NCBI RefSeq assembly: GCF_949628265.1
Contig: NC_088789.1
Coordinates: 11,648,886 to 11,712,885 of the forward strand
Reading direction: 5' to 3'
DNA length: 64,000 nt
Origin: Cloeon dipterum
Lineage: Eukaryota > Arthropoda > Insecta > Ephemeroptera > Baetidae
Below are positions 11,501-24,300 of this stretch, piece after piece (the stretch's first letter is position 1; every line of letters begins with the position of its first letter). The notes below the pieces were generated by a model, which was not told the DNA's origin, made no database searches, and worked only from the letters and a program-made list of their open reading frames with translations. The translations under genes were made by a program, and so were the position numbers.

Positions 11501-14500
11501 AAATATTTATAAATTAACTTGATCTTAAGTCACAAAGCAGAATAGTACACAATGGAAATTTTTGAAACGCAAACAAAACATACAATTTAATAACTTCCAG
11601 TAACAGTTATATTATGTGCAGCATGTTATCTAAGTTACGCAATTTAAAAACTTCCTGGAAATCTTTCTAGTCTATTGTCCAGGCATTCTTACAGCTGGCG
11701 TAGATTTGAGAGAGTACTCATTCCAAAACGAGGTATACAAATATTTTAATTTTTATTCAAAACAGGTAGAAAGTCGAATTACAGAGCCTCTGATGTGACT
11801 AGTGAAGGCAAAATTAAATTTGTATCGTTATTAACCCCATTGATTGATCCTTTCTTATCTCAAGCCTAATTTGCAGCATAAATTTTAGGACAATAACATT
11901 ATCTGCATAACACGCGATGCCATCACAATTTTAACAAGATAGATTTAGCAAAGAACACAGTTTGCAACATCCACTTCCAAAAATAACTACAAATATAAAA
12001 CTAAACGACTAGAGAAAGGAAAACAAAAACATGCGGACTAAGAGAACTTCCGCTGGGGCATGAGTTTAAGAGATACCATACCACAATGGAAGTTCCTATA
12101 GCCAACACGCCAAATAAAAAATATAAATCCATCAAGCAGGCATCTTCTGAAATAATACAGCTGTTGCACAACTATCAAACAAATTTCTCACGTGAGCCGC
12201 AATTATAAATTGAAAGATAATAAGCATGCGAAATATGCAATTCTTAACATGTAAATAATGACCTAATCAAAATAAAAGCTCAAAACTAAACTAAACTAAA
12301 GAGTTTGTTAAATCTTGCTGGTTTTTTTAAATAGCTTGTAAAATATCTGGCGTACTTCATTCTGATTTGTTAATTTGGATAGAGAGACAAGAATTCGGTA
12401 TCTTGAAACCAAAGGAAAATTCTAAAGTCCAGATATTTTTAAATGGGATCAGTACACAGAAAAACAAACAACTAGCATAGTGGCAAATCAAAAATTTAAA
12501 ACTACCTCTTAACATGCTCATACTCACTTAACGTTATCAAGATTGAAGTAGTCAACAATGGTGTCATGGCTGGACTTAATGCTCATTGTATAGCCTGTCT
12601 GGATGAAATCAGGGACGGCAGTGACAGCTGTAGAAACAATGATTTTCTGGATTTCATCCCTCCAGCAGAGATTTCCTTGCTCTGACTTTATGTGGAGGTC
12701 ATATTGGCCTGGCAGCACGTCATTGAATGTGAAAGTCCCAGCGTCAATAATGGTCTGCTGTGCAGGGGGGATTTCTTCATCAGTAGAAACCAAGCTCAGG
12801 GTCATCGTGTCAGCGCACTTGCCAATGCAGCGGATTCGACCTGAGAGGGTGGCTCGCAATGGTGAAAAATCAATGATGCTGATGGACTTGTTGATCACAT
12901 TCACGTTCCGGGTTGAAGGAGAAAATCTGTATAAAAACATTTTACTTTTCTGATAGGAACAACACTATAGAACAAAATAGAATCGTTTGTTTTTTAAGTT
13001 GATTGAGTCTTACTTTAGTCCCTTCTTGACCTCATTGTCAGTGACGACCACTGACATCTGATACTCTCCAGGCGACAGCATGATGCAGTAAACGCCAGAC
13101 TCGTCAGTATTGGTGTTCAAAACTCTGACTTTGTCTGGCAGGGAAACTGCCTGGATAGTCCTAGGGCCAGGAGCTACGCCAAGAGGAAGATGCGCTTCCT
13201 GCTGGTGTACAATTCCACACACAGCAAAGGCTGATGGAAGGAGGTCAGGGAGAATCGGAGAACTTGGCGAAATCCGCACATCAATGGTAGGGAACTCCAA
13301 CTTGTCTAAACATAGAAATATTTATAACAGCACATATATTTATGAAGGAATTGCCACTGCCACAATTTAAACGAGAACTCAATATAACAATTTAAATAAA
13401 ATTAGATTTATTGCTAAGCTTTACCTGCCACTGCACTAAGTCTGTAGTTTCCTGCCTGCATATTTTCCAGTCTGAAGTTTCCATCTTGCCCTGCTAGCGC
13501 TCGCTGCTGACCGTTGAGGAAGATTTTAGCATCAGGGACTCCAGCTCCCTTCTTTGAAAACTTCACATTTCCTGTTACAGTGAACCCTTTCACCTAAAAA
13601 AAACAATTTAGAAAAGAATCCTTAATAATCCTCATTTTCCTACTTGGAATTCCGGTGTCAAAGTCAAACTATTGTGTTTAACCGTGAACTTAAGTTCTTT
13701 TGGCCTAACATCAAATGCGATTCCTTCCTTGCTGGCAGCGTAGTGAGGAACAAGTCTGTAAGAGCCTGGCTGCAGCACTGGGAAAGAAAACTCTCCATTG
13801 GGACCAGACTCAACCCTGCAGAGTCCAGTGGGCGATTCCAAGCAGCCAGGAGGCTTTGTTTTCATCGAGTTCTCACCATGAAGAACAAAGCTGACGCCAC
13901 CGATTGGCTCCCTGTCACTTGTTACCTTTCCCGACACTGGGTACCTTCAAAGATAAGAGTTAGGTGAGTTTTGCTACAAAGCAATTAAATCTTTCTAAAA
14001 ATATTTATTCCTTTTGTATTTGCTCACAATTTCAAAGTGTACATTTTATTCCTAATAAATGGGAAAAAATGCATATCTACAATTCCAACTATATGCACTG
14101 AGATAATTCAAATAATAAGATTTTACCCAGCAACAGAAAGCTCTCCTTGTATTTTGTAGTTGTCAGCTGTGACTGAGAGGCTAGCTTTATTCTTAGCCAT
14201 TTTCCATCCTTGCCTCGAGGCGACCAGTTCATATTGACCAGGAGCTACCCTTGGGAAAGAAAAGGCACCACCCTGATCAGTTTTGGCTTTGAGCAGAGGC
14301 TCGTTGGCCCCTTTAGCGTGCAAAGCAACTGTGACGCCTTCAGGACCCTCATCACTGCCAGCACTCACAACCTGAAATATGAAGTGACCTTAGTGCAACC
14401 AAGGAAGCGCTGAAGCTATGACTTAATTTCATGACCGAGTTTAAAAAAAAATCAATTTCCATTTAGATGGTAAATTGTTGGTTTGGTTAACAACATTGGA

Positions 14501-15263
14501 TTATGCCCCAAGTTTTTTTAAAACTATTTTTCCTATTCCACCAGTTTAAGAAAAATTTATTTTCAAAACAAAACTATTTTGTCTATCATGTTCTTTCCAC
14601 ATTGCACATAAACGGGAAGTAGTGCATAAATATTGATGTATTAACGAAAACATACCTTTCCAGCAACAGCAAATCCAACAAAAACAAAGTTAACGTCTTT
14701 GCCCAAGCTGCAAGGGTCAGAATGTCCATCTACATTGACAGGGACCTCACTAGGCTCAAATTTCCAGCCAGCTGGAGCAGACACCTGATTATAAATGGGT
14801 ACACAAAGTTTATTTATTTCATGTGCAGATTAAAAATTCACGAACCCTGAGAATGTATTCTCCGTGGTCATCAACAGGAAGGAAATAATAGCCATTATTA
14901 GGAGCACAATCAGTCACATCCTTTTTGCTCCCTTGTCTCGTGAATCTAAAAAAATAATAGAAAAGGCAATATAACTTTACTGAACTCACTAGAATTATAA
15001 ATAAATTAGGTCAGTCCTCAGCATGTATGTATATAATATGACAAAAATTATCAAATTAATTTAATAAGAGGAGTCAAGCCATAATGGTGTTCCCAGTCAC
15101 GGCCGACGTGTTTGTCTTCAACTCACAATCCTACTTCAACCCGGGAGTACTCGATCGGAATGTGGCTCTTAATGAAGCCCCCGCAGCCTAGAATTTCATC
15201 AGCACGAGTTTGCCAGGGGGCTGTTATTGAAAAAATGGCAAAAATCGCAAATATTCTCAGCAT
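8588..15263 (-). CDS. NOMO: NOMO (nodal modulator), ER translocon-associated membrane protein, 1177 aa
   Basis: Fourteen coding exons keep frame throughout: 15127-15263, 14846-14945, 14656-14784, 14127-14371, 13644-13944, 13425-13593, 13014-13305, 12528-12926, 10874-11403, 10267-10630, 9890-10061, 9373-9693, 9235-9308, 8588-8888. The protein aligns from end to end with animal NOMO (human about 1222 residues). Landmarks are a signal peptide (MLRIFAIFAIFSITAPWQTRA), ILGCGGFIKS, DCAPNNGYYFLPV, the beta-sandwich motif PLAGVLLSLSGG, FEPQSKIIGVAEGATV, and a C-terminal membrane helix (SIIFFTLAAVLAMAYF). It ends in a lysine-rich tail (KKKAKLRKA) like vertebrate NOMO. The family is a chain of Ig/transthyretin-like domains in the ER lumen. 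With nicalin and TMEM147 it forms the BOS complex of the multipass translocon. Two donors are GTTCGT, which is unusual but phase-consistent. Confidence 0.96.
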
Positions 15264-15931
15264 GTTGAGCACGAGTCACCGGCCCAAGCCCTTGCCCAAC
15301 TCAGCCGAATTAAAAACAAAGAAATACTAGGGCCTGGCTGGCGATGTAAAGTTATACAACGTAAACTGCAACGACACCGCACGGAAACGTTACTAACTAG
15401 TAACTAACTATTGCACAATAAAATTATTGCTGCATGTCAGAGTAACTGAATAAAAGCCCATCCAATTATAAAAAAGTTTACTTTTTTCATGCAATCAAGC
15501 CGTATTAACACATAACAATTATTACTGTCAATAATTAATAGAAAATTTTATTGTATACACACCTAAAATTAAATTTTGAGTTTTTTAATTTGGATAATTT
15601 GCATATTCTCAACTTAATTAAAGATAAAAAAAATTGTAATAGCAAATAAAAAATACCAAAATATACTTACTGCACGCCTCCTTTAAAAAGTTAGTTATTC
15701 CATATTGGCATCATTATTTCAGAGGAACGGCGTAAATAAAAAATTGTGTCTTACAAAGGTGGCTATAATTTTTATCAGTTTTTTTTACCATTCATAGTGA
15801 TTCGCATTTCCTCTACAACTTTTTTGACAAATACCTGGAGATAAATAAAGTTCTTTGATTGCACAAAAGCATTATTATTAAGTTAATTCAACAATTCGCA
15901 AGCAATTAATTATTACACGGATGTGTCTAAG
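15264..15931. other. Intergenic (NOMO upstream region)
   Basis: It holds the NOMO promoter side and the 3' end of the zinc-finger gene. The 90 bases next to the NOMO ATG are GC-richer. No clear TATA box or gene is seen. Confidence 0.55.
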
Positions 15932-17253
15932 TCAGCAAGTCTTAGTTATATTATAAAGTTCATTGAAACTAATGCGGTGTTCATGACTTGTGTGAGACTT
16001 GTAATCAATCAATTTCTTGAAAGTCGCATCACACAATTTGCACATGTACCAGCCACGCAAATCTTTTGCCACCTCATGGATCTCCATATTATGATCTTTC
16101 ATCTCAAGTTGAAACTTAAACCGTTTATAGCACTTCCGACATTCAAAGGGCATGAAATTTTCGTGAGCTTTCATGTGGCTGTCCATTTCCGCCTGCGAGT
16201 TAAATTGTTTAGAGCAAATTTTGCAAATCATGCCGCATGGCACCGCCGTCTCCTCTTTTTTAACCGGGACAATTGTTTGAAAGAGTGTGCTGTGTTTTTG
16301 GACCTTATGCAAGAGCAGTGTTTTCTGATTCAGCAGGCGCATTTTACAAATCTCACAGAAAAAACCGCATTTCTGTTTATACAGGACTTTCAGACTTGGG
16401 TTTGAAGTGTTGCCCTGCACGTGCTCCACTAGTTTCTTGTGAGATGGAAAAATGTGATCACAATCGGAGCACTTAAAAAACTTGTATGAGGTGTGGACAT
16501 TCTGCTCTGTCTTGTACTCAACGTTCAACACAATGTCATTATCATCTTGGTTTTCGTTTCCTTCCACACTAGCACTATCTTCATCAGGCAGGGCATACTC
16601 CTCTTCATCGCACTTATAATTTTTTACAGATATCAAGGGCAGGCTTTTGTCATCTAGGGGTTGCATGATTTCCGAAGCTATTGAAGATATTTTCGAGGGT
16701 GATAAATCTAAGTCTTCTCCACACTTGATAATTATGGCTGCTTTGCAAAGTTGTAAAACAATCAGCAGTCAAGTTCAAACTCGGATTAAACTCACCCTTT
16801 TCTTTTTCTTTCAGTTGCCATTCGATCCCTGGCTCCACTTTCACCTTTTCTGAATCAGATGACACGGATGACATGCACGTATCGAACCCTGCATATGTAA
16901 AACGTTAAATAAACTCCAATTAAATATATGAATGTGGCATTGCCTTCTGAGCAATCATTATTTATAGGAACAGAATCACAGAGTGGAGAAGCGTCAGCTG
17001 GAATTAAGATATATTTTATATTTTTTCCTTGCCAAAAGGTGACATTAACATTAATACCTGCATAAGTCTCATTGCTTTCCAGTTTCACATCACAGTAGTT
17101 GGCTAGCAGCTGTATGAGAGCACAATTAGGTGAAGAGTGGCCATAGGCATGATCGATTTCATGACTTGCTGGTGCGATTTTTTTTATCTTTTTAGGTAAG
17201 GAGGATCGGATGACTGATAGAGCTCCTCTTTTACCAATTTTGTAGTTTGGCAT
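15932..17253 (-). CDS. C2H2 zinc-finger protein, 382 aa
   Basis: Exons are 17058-17253, 16944-16997, 16796-16888 and 15932-16737, all with phase-1 junctions. The C-terminal part carries classical C2H2 fingers: CEICKMRLLNQKTLLLHKVQ.., CKICSKQFNSQAEMDSHMKA.., CRKCYKRFKFQLEMKDHNME.. and CKLCDATFKKLIDYKSH... A degenerate one precedes them (CSDCDHIFPSHKKLVEH), so four good fingers lie between about residues 200 and 370. The N-terminal part is basic, then acidic and serine-rich (DSEKVKVEPG contains a VKVEP-type SUMO consensus). No ZAD or BTB domain is visible. The second intron appears to use a GC donor (CAGAAG/GCAATG), since no GT keeps the frame. It is probably a nuclear DNA-binding regulator. 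It is too generic to assign to a named orthologue. Confidence 0.85.
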
Positions 17254-19036
17254 GACTCTGGAACATAAAATAGCTCTTCAAGCACAAATATATAAACAAT
17301 GCAAAATGAGAAAAAAATTACGTCTCTGAGCTACAACTAACATTAATTTACCGTGTAAAAGCATACAAAACTAAACTTACAATAATGTAAACTTCAATTT
17401 AATTAATGAAAACAAAAAACACAGTCATGAATTTCACCAACATGAAGACCTTGTATTTTTGCTAATTAATTGTCCTTTAAATTTGTATTTAGAAATTTCA
17501 GAAGCAATTTTGAACGATTTAAACCAATAATGCACCTTATTGATAAAGATTGCACGATTGTATTGTATTATTTTGTGCTATGTACTGATCAAATATGCAA
17601 TTTTTAAAAAACTTCTTTAAAATGAAACAGCATCGGGACAAAATATTAAGATCTAAGTTTGAAGGGAAGTTTCCTCCCGAAAACTTAAACGATGTAGGGC
17701 AAGGGCGTTCCAAATTACCAACACATATGATCGCTGTCCTGTAACACTTCGCACTTCCTAATATTTTAAGGAAATTGCTGATTCTACACAGCTGCAGCAG
17801 ACCGGTGGCGAGGCATCTTTCATCCCGAGTAATTATGTTTCTTTTTGTGCTGTGAAAAGTTAAAATGATAAGTTTTTGAGGTCTACGAATAAAATTTGCC
17901 CAGATATACCTCTGCAGCTGTTACGGGTACGGCTAATGTTTTGGTTGCGCACGTCAGAAGATTGAAAGGTTGACTGGCCAATGGGCGGTGGGCTGATTGC
18001 TGAACAAAAAATGCGGGAAAGTCGGCAAGAAAGTTACATTATTTTCTCACTCTCAAAGCGTGGATTGTTTCATTTCATTACGCACATTGCATTGAATTTA
18101 TAACCACGTAACAAGTTGTCATCAATATGTTCAAAAGGAAGATTTCTGCCTCCTCGACACATTATTATATTAAGACACAAGGCCACAAGCAGGACCCCAG
18201 AGCAGCCCGGACCAGCCCTAGACACAAGCTCAGAGCTCAGTATATGTTTGTTGGCAAAACTGAGCAAGACTTTTAAACAAACTGTTACACCCACCTGGCA
18301 CATTGAGTCAGAAAAGTGTGCTTCTGCTCTCTGCTCACCGCTCTTCCCTCTTTCCTTTAGATCCCGATAATCTCGGGCATTCAGCTTGTGATCACTGTAA
18401 TTTGCTTTATCAGGTATGAGGATGTATATAGTTTGATATTTTTCATACAGCATTATTTATAATACATTTATAGCAAGAAAAATTAGTTTTTTATCCCATG
18501 CTATTATTACATATATCAACCTTGATCTCGCAAAAATATTTAACTTCAGTACAGTGATGTGCAGGTGTGCAAGACACCGTGTCATAAAAATTTTTAGTCA
18601 AATAAATTAATTATTATTACTTTCAACAATAATTTGCGAATAGTGAAATTTTTGAAAACATACATAATTAAAATCTTATGAATTCATCTCGTTCACAAAA
18701 CATATTGGCACTTCATGTATAATTATATTATTTGTTATTATTCTTACAGTAAACTTGCCATTAATATACATAGATACATAATATTATTATTAATAGAAAA
18801 TGGATCTGTTTTACCAGTTTGGTTCTCGACTATTATGAGTTTCTTCTGCTTTATCAAAATAATTACATAATGCTTGAATGATCTCACGCACAATATTTGC
18901 TGGAGTATTATTTTGCCGTTCTGTTCTTTCAAAGTTAATTAATTAAATTCTACATTACTTTTGAACTCCTCAAAAAATAAAGAGTGGTGACTAGTTATAA
19001 ATTATTTACAGAGGCTCTATAATTTAACTGGAAGTG
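17254..19036. other. Intergenic, divergent promoters
   Basis: The region lies between the zinc-finger gene (-) and AIMP2 (+), which are head to head. GC content rises near 17640-18010. A minus-strand open frame at 18070-18453 has no domain, splice or start support. TGTTCCAG just before the zinc-finger ATG suggests that its 5' UTR exon lies here. Confidence 0.55.
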
Positions 19037-20144
19037 ATGGCGACCATGTACGAACTAAAACCAATTTTCGTACCAGATGATTTGTCTGATCTACCAACAT
19101 GCATGTATCGCCTTAAAAATCTTCACACCTCCTCAAATGATGCTGAGGTTATAAACGCACCAAACAGAACTGCAACTCAACAGGTACACATTTTTAAAGC
19201 TATTCAAATTGATATGATTATATCAATATTTATAAATTCTTTCTTAGTGCAACGGTGGTGAGACTGTTGAACAATCGCCAGAAATAGCTAAGCTGGAGGC
19301 GGTGCAGGAGGATATATTGCAGAAACTGTCAAACCTGATAAGCAAACTGGACAATATCAAGAAGTTGGTCAAAGAGCCGAAAGCACCCATAAAACATCAA
19401 CCAAACACGACATCGACAAAACCAGCTTCTATTGAGGTAACGCAGTCCTGTAAAAAAGATTTTTTGGACCGTCTATATTAATGTTATATATGTATATTAT
19501 GCTTTTCAGTTAGTAAAGCTGGCTGATGCGGCTGTTACAGCCAATCCATCTAACCCTCCTTACGGACTCTTGGCCCTCCGCACGTTATGGTCGAATGAAG
19601 TGAGCATAACCCTGTCCACTCATGCTCACTCTACCCTGAAGTATGCCCTTCCAAAGGCAGTAAATGATTTGTTCAACCTCCCCACTGAACAGAGGGGATT
19701 GCCTGTGCTCAACATCCGTGTCATCTGGGCTGATGGTAATTTGTCTATATACGCATTGTCAATTCAAGTTTAACTGAAAAATTTACAGTGAAGCATCCTA
19801 AGATTGTCACCTCCCCTGCCTGCCAGATAATCTATGGCGAAGTCAATATTCTTCGCCTCCTGTCTCGCTTTGGGCCTACATTTACAAACATAGACTCCCT
19901 GCCTCCTGAAGATGCATCTGCAGCTGATCAGATGCTAGATTCTGTCCATGGGGCAATCAACGGGCAGACGGAGTTTATAAATAAGTTGTCTCTGGAGCCA
20001 AGTGGATGGCTGCTGAGCAGAGGTCCCAGCATAGTGGATGTTGCCCACTGGTCTTATTTCAAGGGCAAAAAGTCAGCTCGAACCCCTTCAACGCTCTCTG
20101 GTTGGTCAAAGAGTTGTGAGAAACATTTTGCCACAACTCAATAA
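19037..20144 (+). CDS. AIMP2: AIMP2, multi-tRNA-synthetase complex scaffold, 305 aa
   Basis: Exons are 19037-19183, 19248-19436, 19510-19735 and 19789-20144; phases 0, 0, 1. The N-terminus MATMYELKPIF with DLPTCMYRL matches the lysyl-tRNA-synthetase-binding segment of animal AIMP2 (human LPTCMYRL). A coiled-coil/leucine-zipper segment follows (LEAVQEDILQKLSNLISKLD). A linker leads to the conserved block VTANPSNPPYGLLALRTLW, then a GST-like domain ending in WLLSRGPSIVDVAHWSYF. Length is close to human AIMP2 (320). AIMP2 holds the cytosolic multi-synthetase complex together through KARS and AIMP1 contacts. The first in-frame Met-like codon upstream is GTG, so the ATG at 19037 is chosen. All key parts are present. 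Confidence 0.95.
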
Positions 20145-21345
20145 CTGTCAACTCTTAATTAAAAGTTACTTCTTTGCTGAAATGTTATTTTCACTAAATT
20201 TATTTCCCGTACCTCTTCATTTTGAGATGGTTTGTTGAATAGATTAATTCATATCCAACTAACCTACAACTCAAGAAGTTGGAGCAAAAACTTAATATTA
20301 AAATTAATTTTGAGCCATTTTCTTAAAATCGCTAAATCTGTGCATGATTCTTATCAGTAAAGGCCACACGAATTTAATGGTTTCGCTAATATATGACGTC
20401 AACACTGAAGTTTCCTTGCAAACAAGTGGAAAGGAGTGGCTTAATTCTGTGAAACCCGCCAATGGTCCTTACCTTTTGACATTTTTACTTGGTTGCTAGA
20501 ATTATGTTGGAGCATGATGATAAAAGCGTGAAAGCGCGTTTTATTTTTGAAAGAATTAACATTTTTAACGCAAATTTGTTTTGGTTATTCTGAAGAGAAA
20601 ATTGTCAGTTAAAAACTTATACTTTTTTTTATTAAGTCAGTCTTGTCATATCTCTTATCTAAGGCAAAAGGTGAAACATAAACTTCCAGTAAATTATTGT
20701 CCGGATACAGACATGCTTGCGCTGTTTTAAATAGTTTACAATGATCGACGAACAAATTTAAAACGTTCAGGTCAACGAAGACAACATTATAAAAATATGA
20801 TAATTTTTTATACATACACATTTCTTACAGGGATCAACAAGAGCATAGGAACTAGGAACATTCAATATTGAGCAAACTCGTACTGTAAAAAGCATTTAGC
20901 GTGTCACAAACATTTTTTGTACAACTTGGATAAAAATGTCTCGAGAGAGTAATGTATGTAAAATAGACACCAGTTAAAGTAGGTCACTTTGAGAGCAACT
21001 ATAAGACACATTATTCACCATTTGGCTAGATAAGATGTCTGATGATAGATGATCCAGAGGCCTGATCACACTGGTAGTTTACAAAACATAATAATAAAAT
21101 GTGCTAAATGTAAGCCATTCTATTATATAATACATATATAGTTTAAATAGAAGAAAAATTAATATGGTATTCATTGTACTTCTGGAGGAGATCATCTAAT
21201 TGCACAGTTAGCAATGGCAAATTTGATTTTCATTACAATTATTAGTGTTTTAGATGCGTGACATTTTCCAATAATTGGAAATGCATCTGGAGGACTCAAT
21301 GTAATGTGCATCAGCAGCCATAGCGGATCAGCCCTAGTTTGGGAA
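20145..21345. other. Intergenic, convergent 3' ends
   Basis: AT-rich sequence between the stops of AIMP2 (+) and the acidic-tailed gene (-). No gene, RNA or clear repeat is recognised. Confidence 0.55.
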
Positions 21346-24300
21346 TTATAGGCCAAGCATCGAATCCAGCTCATCATATAGATCAGTGTCTATGAGTTGA
21401 AGCAACTCATCATCTTCAACCAAAGTCTCACTAACATTTCCGTCGTCAGTTGACGTTGCAGATAGGGGTTGCCTTTGGTTTGTATCAGCCTTTGATTTTC
21501 TCTCCGGGTGAGCGCATTTAGGCTCAACCTCTTCATTCTCATCTACTTCCGAATGTTTTCGTTTCTTCCCCGACGAAGCTTTGAGATTGCTTCGTCTCCT
21601 CGTAACAGGTAGCGCCGGAACTTTAAACACATAGGGATCCGATTCTGCAATAGAAAATTTGGGGTTCATATAATAATAAGAGTAATTATAATTTTTGGAT
21701 ATAAATAAAATGTTTCAGTCCGCTCGATTTTTTTCAATTCTGTCAGTATGCACTAGCACAAAAAAATACATTAAATTATTATTTATTATTACGTTCAATA
21801 AATAATTGATTTATTATTATTTTCTGGAACTTGGAATACTCTACTCGATAAATACAAACTACACTTAAAAAGCACATTAAGATTTAATGGTGGCATATTC
21901 GCGCCTAACAAGGGAACCCTGTGTATGTTCCGCGAATATTCGCCGCCAATTTTTAGTATTAAGTGCAGTAAGAAACGAGCACCATTTAAAATTCCTTTAT
22001 CTAGCATAGTCTACGAATAACCGAGCTGCAAAGATTTTCCAAGTGTCCACGTGGAAAAACCAAAATATTATCGAAAGTGTCCGAAAATGTTGTTTTAAAT
22101 CCAAGCATTTTTCGAAAAGTTTTAGTACTTTGAAACATTAAGGAAATTAAAAAATTATTATCTTTTTAAAAGTGTTAATTTTTTAAAAATGCTCAAATTA
22201 AAAAAAAACATTTTTGGAATCTGCACTTCATGCCGAATCCAAAAATGTGCATTTGACCATTTTTGGACACTGTCGATAGTAGTTTGGTTTTTCCACGTGG
22301 ACACTTGGAAAATCTTTGCAGCTCTGTTATTTGTAAACTATGCTCGATAGAAGAATTTTAATTGGTGCTCGTTTCTTACTGCACTAAATACTAAAAATTG
22401 GCGGCGAGTATTCCGATTCCCTTGTAAATTAGGTGCAAATATAGGGGGTAGATGTTGACAATTTTCATTCAACCTTGCAAATTTTCTTTGTCATTTTCTA
22501 ATTTGGTGCGGATTTAGTGGCACTTCTTATATACACCATATCGTTGTGGTAGCGGCTAATGACTGTAACTACACTTGGTAGCGAGCGGCGAATGACTGGT
22601 AATTCAAATACCTCGGCGTTTTTTACCTTTAACTGCACTTCGTTACCAAACACGGTTTCGTGCGTCTTTTGTTTTTTTTTACAATGATCTACACCAGGAC
22701 AAAATTTTACACCATTATGATGGTTAGAAACGTGATTTTTATGCCATCTAGTGTATGCGATGACAATACATGCAGCAATCGCAGAAATCAAAACTCAATA
22801 ATCGCCGACATTGTCATCGCCAAATCTCGGGTTTAAGACATCAGAATTACAAGAACAGCACACCGTTCAACTCGTCTAAACCTTCCCTAGATAGCCGAAG
22901 GGTTTGGAAGGTGATCAACCCTCATCCCCCTTCCACCCTGTGCACTACAGATAAGATAAAAATCGCGTTGCTTAGCACTTTCAGACACTTTTTCTCTACA
23001 AAACAAGTCTCTTAAATTAAAAAAATACTACCCTAAATTGCATTGGCTATCTATAGGAAATTGAAATGAGTCGAACGGTGTGCAGTTTTTACATTTTTTT
23101 ATAATTAGAACCCAAGATTTGGCGGTGGCAATGTTAGCAAAAATGCATGCACGCGCTCATAATATAACGTTAAACTTGATCTTTGCCGACATAGTCATCC
23201 CTAAAGCTCTAGACGAGTCGAACGGTGTGCCGTTTTTGCATTTCTGACACTTTAAACCCGAGATTTAGCGATGACAATGTTGGCAAAAATCAAATTTTAT
23301 GTATGCGTGTATGGTATGTATTTTTGCTAATATTTGTCAAATTATCACATAATTACGATAATAACCATAATAAATATCAAATTGCATAACTGTATCTTTA
23401 ATTATTTGCACAAATCAATGTCTTAAGGCAGCATAATCACTTGGTAATCAAACTCAAATGTTTAATACCACCTTCAGGGTCAAGTTTTGGCTATAAAATA
23501 AATTAGTGAGACGAAGATTTCTTATGGTGTGACGGTATGAAAATAGCTTCACGATAATGCAGATTTTAAATATCGATATCGATTCTACCAACTCATAACG
23601 CAAATTTAATAAACTCGTTTTAAGTCTCTCCTGTAAAATCGGTATCGATGTAAATAAAGGTAAAAAACGCCGAGGTATTTGAATTACCAGTCATTCGCCG
23701 CTCGCTACCAAGTGTAGTTACAGTCATTAGCCGCTACCGCAACGATATATATCGGTGAAAATATATAATTAAGACCGAAAAAGTAAATTACATTTAAAAA
23801 TCCAGTCCAGGCACAATTTGAGATCTCAACCAATCTAAACTTCTTATTTACATATACTAAACAATTTTTTCAACTCTAGTTCTCTTATCAAAATGAAAAA
23901 AAGTTTTTACCAGGAAGTAAACTGCTGGTCGCTGCAGTTTCTTTGTTGCGCCTATTGTCCTTCCTTGGTCTTGGGGGGTGCTGATTACAGATGCAATTGT
24001 AATTCTGTAAACAAGGAGGGCAGAAAAAAGTAAATTTAAATTCATGTTACAAATGTTTAGTCAAATAAAACACCAATTAATACATAATATGACAATGTTT
24101 TAGCAAATAATTTCTATGATATAAAATGTGTATCTTACCTCCTCCCGTTCCAAAACTCGGTATCTTTTTAAATGAGGTACAACCTCCCATTCAGTTTCAG
24201 TAATTGGAAGGCCCGTATCAGGGTCTGGATACGTGACTTCGACCGGCCAGTATTCATTTTTCACCTCCCAATAGCGTATGTTGGTCGCATTAGCTGGCCC

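Noticed and set aside
18070-18453. 127-codon minus-strand open frame upstream of the zinc-finger gene
   Set aside because: No domain, signal peptide, splice support or sensible composition; likely a chance frame in promoter-side DNA.
22498-22791. 97-codon minus-strand open frame
   Set aside because: It overlaps an arm of the foldback element and runs through repeat sequence, so it is not a gene.
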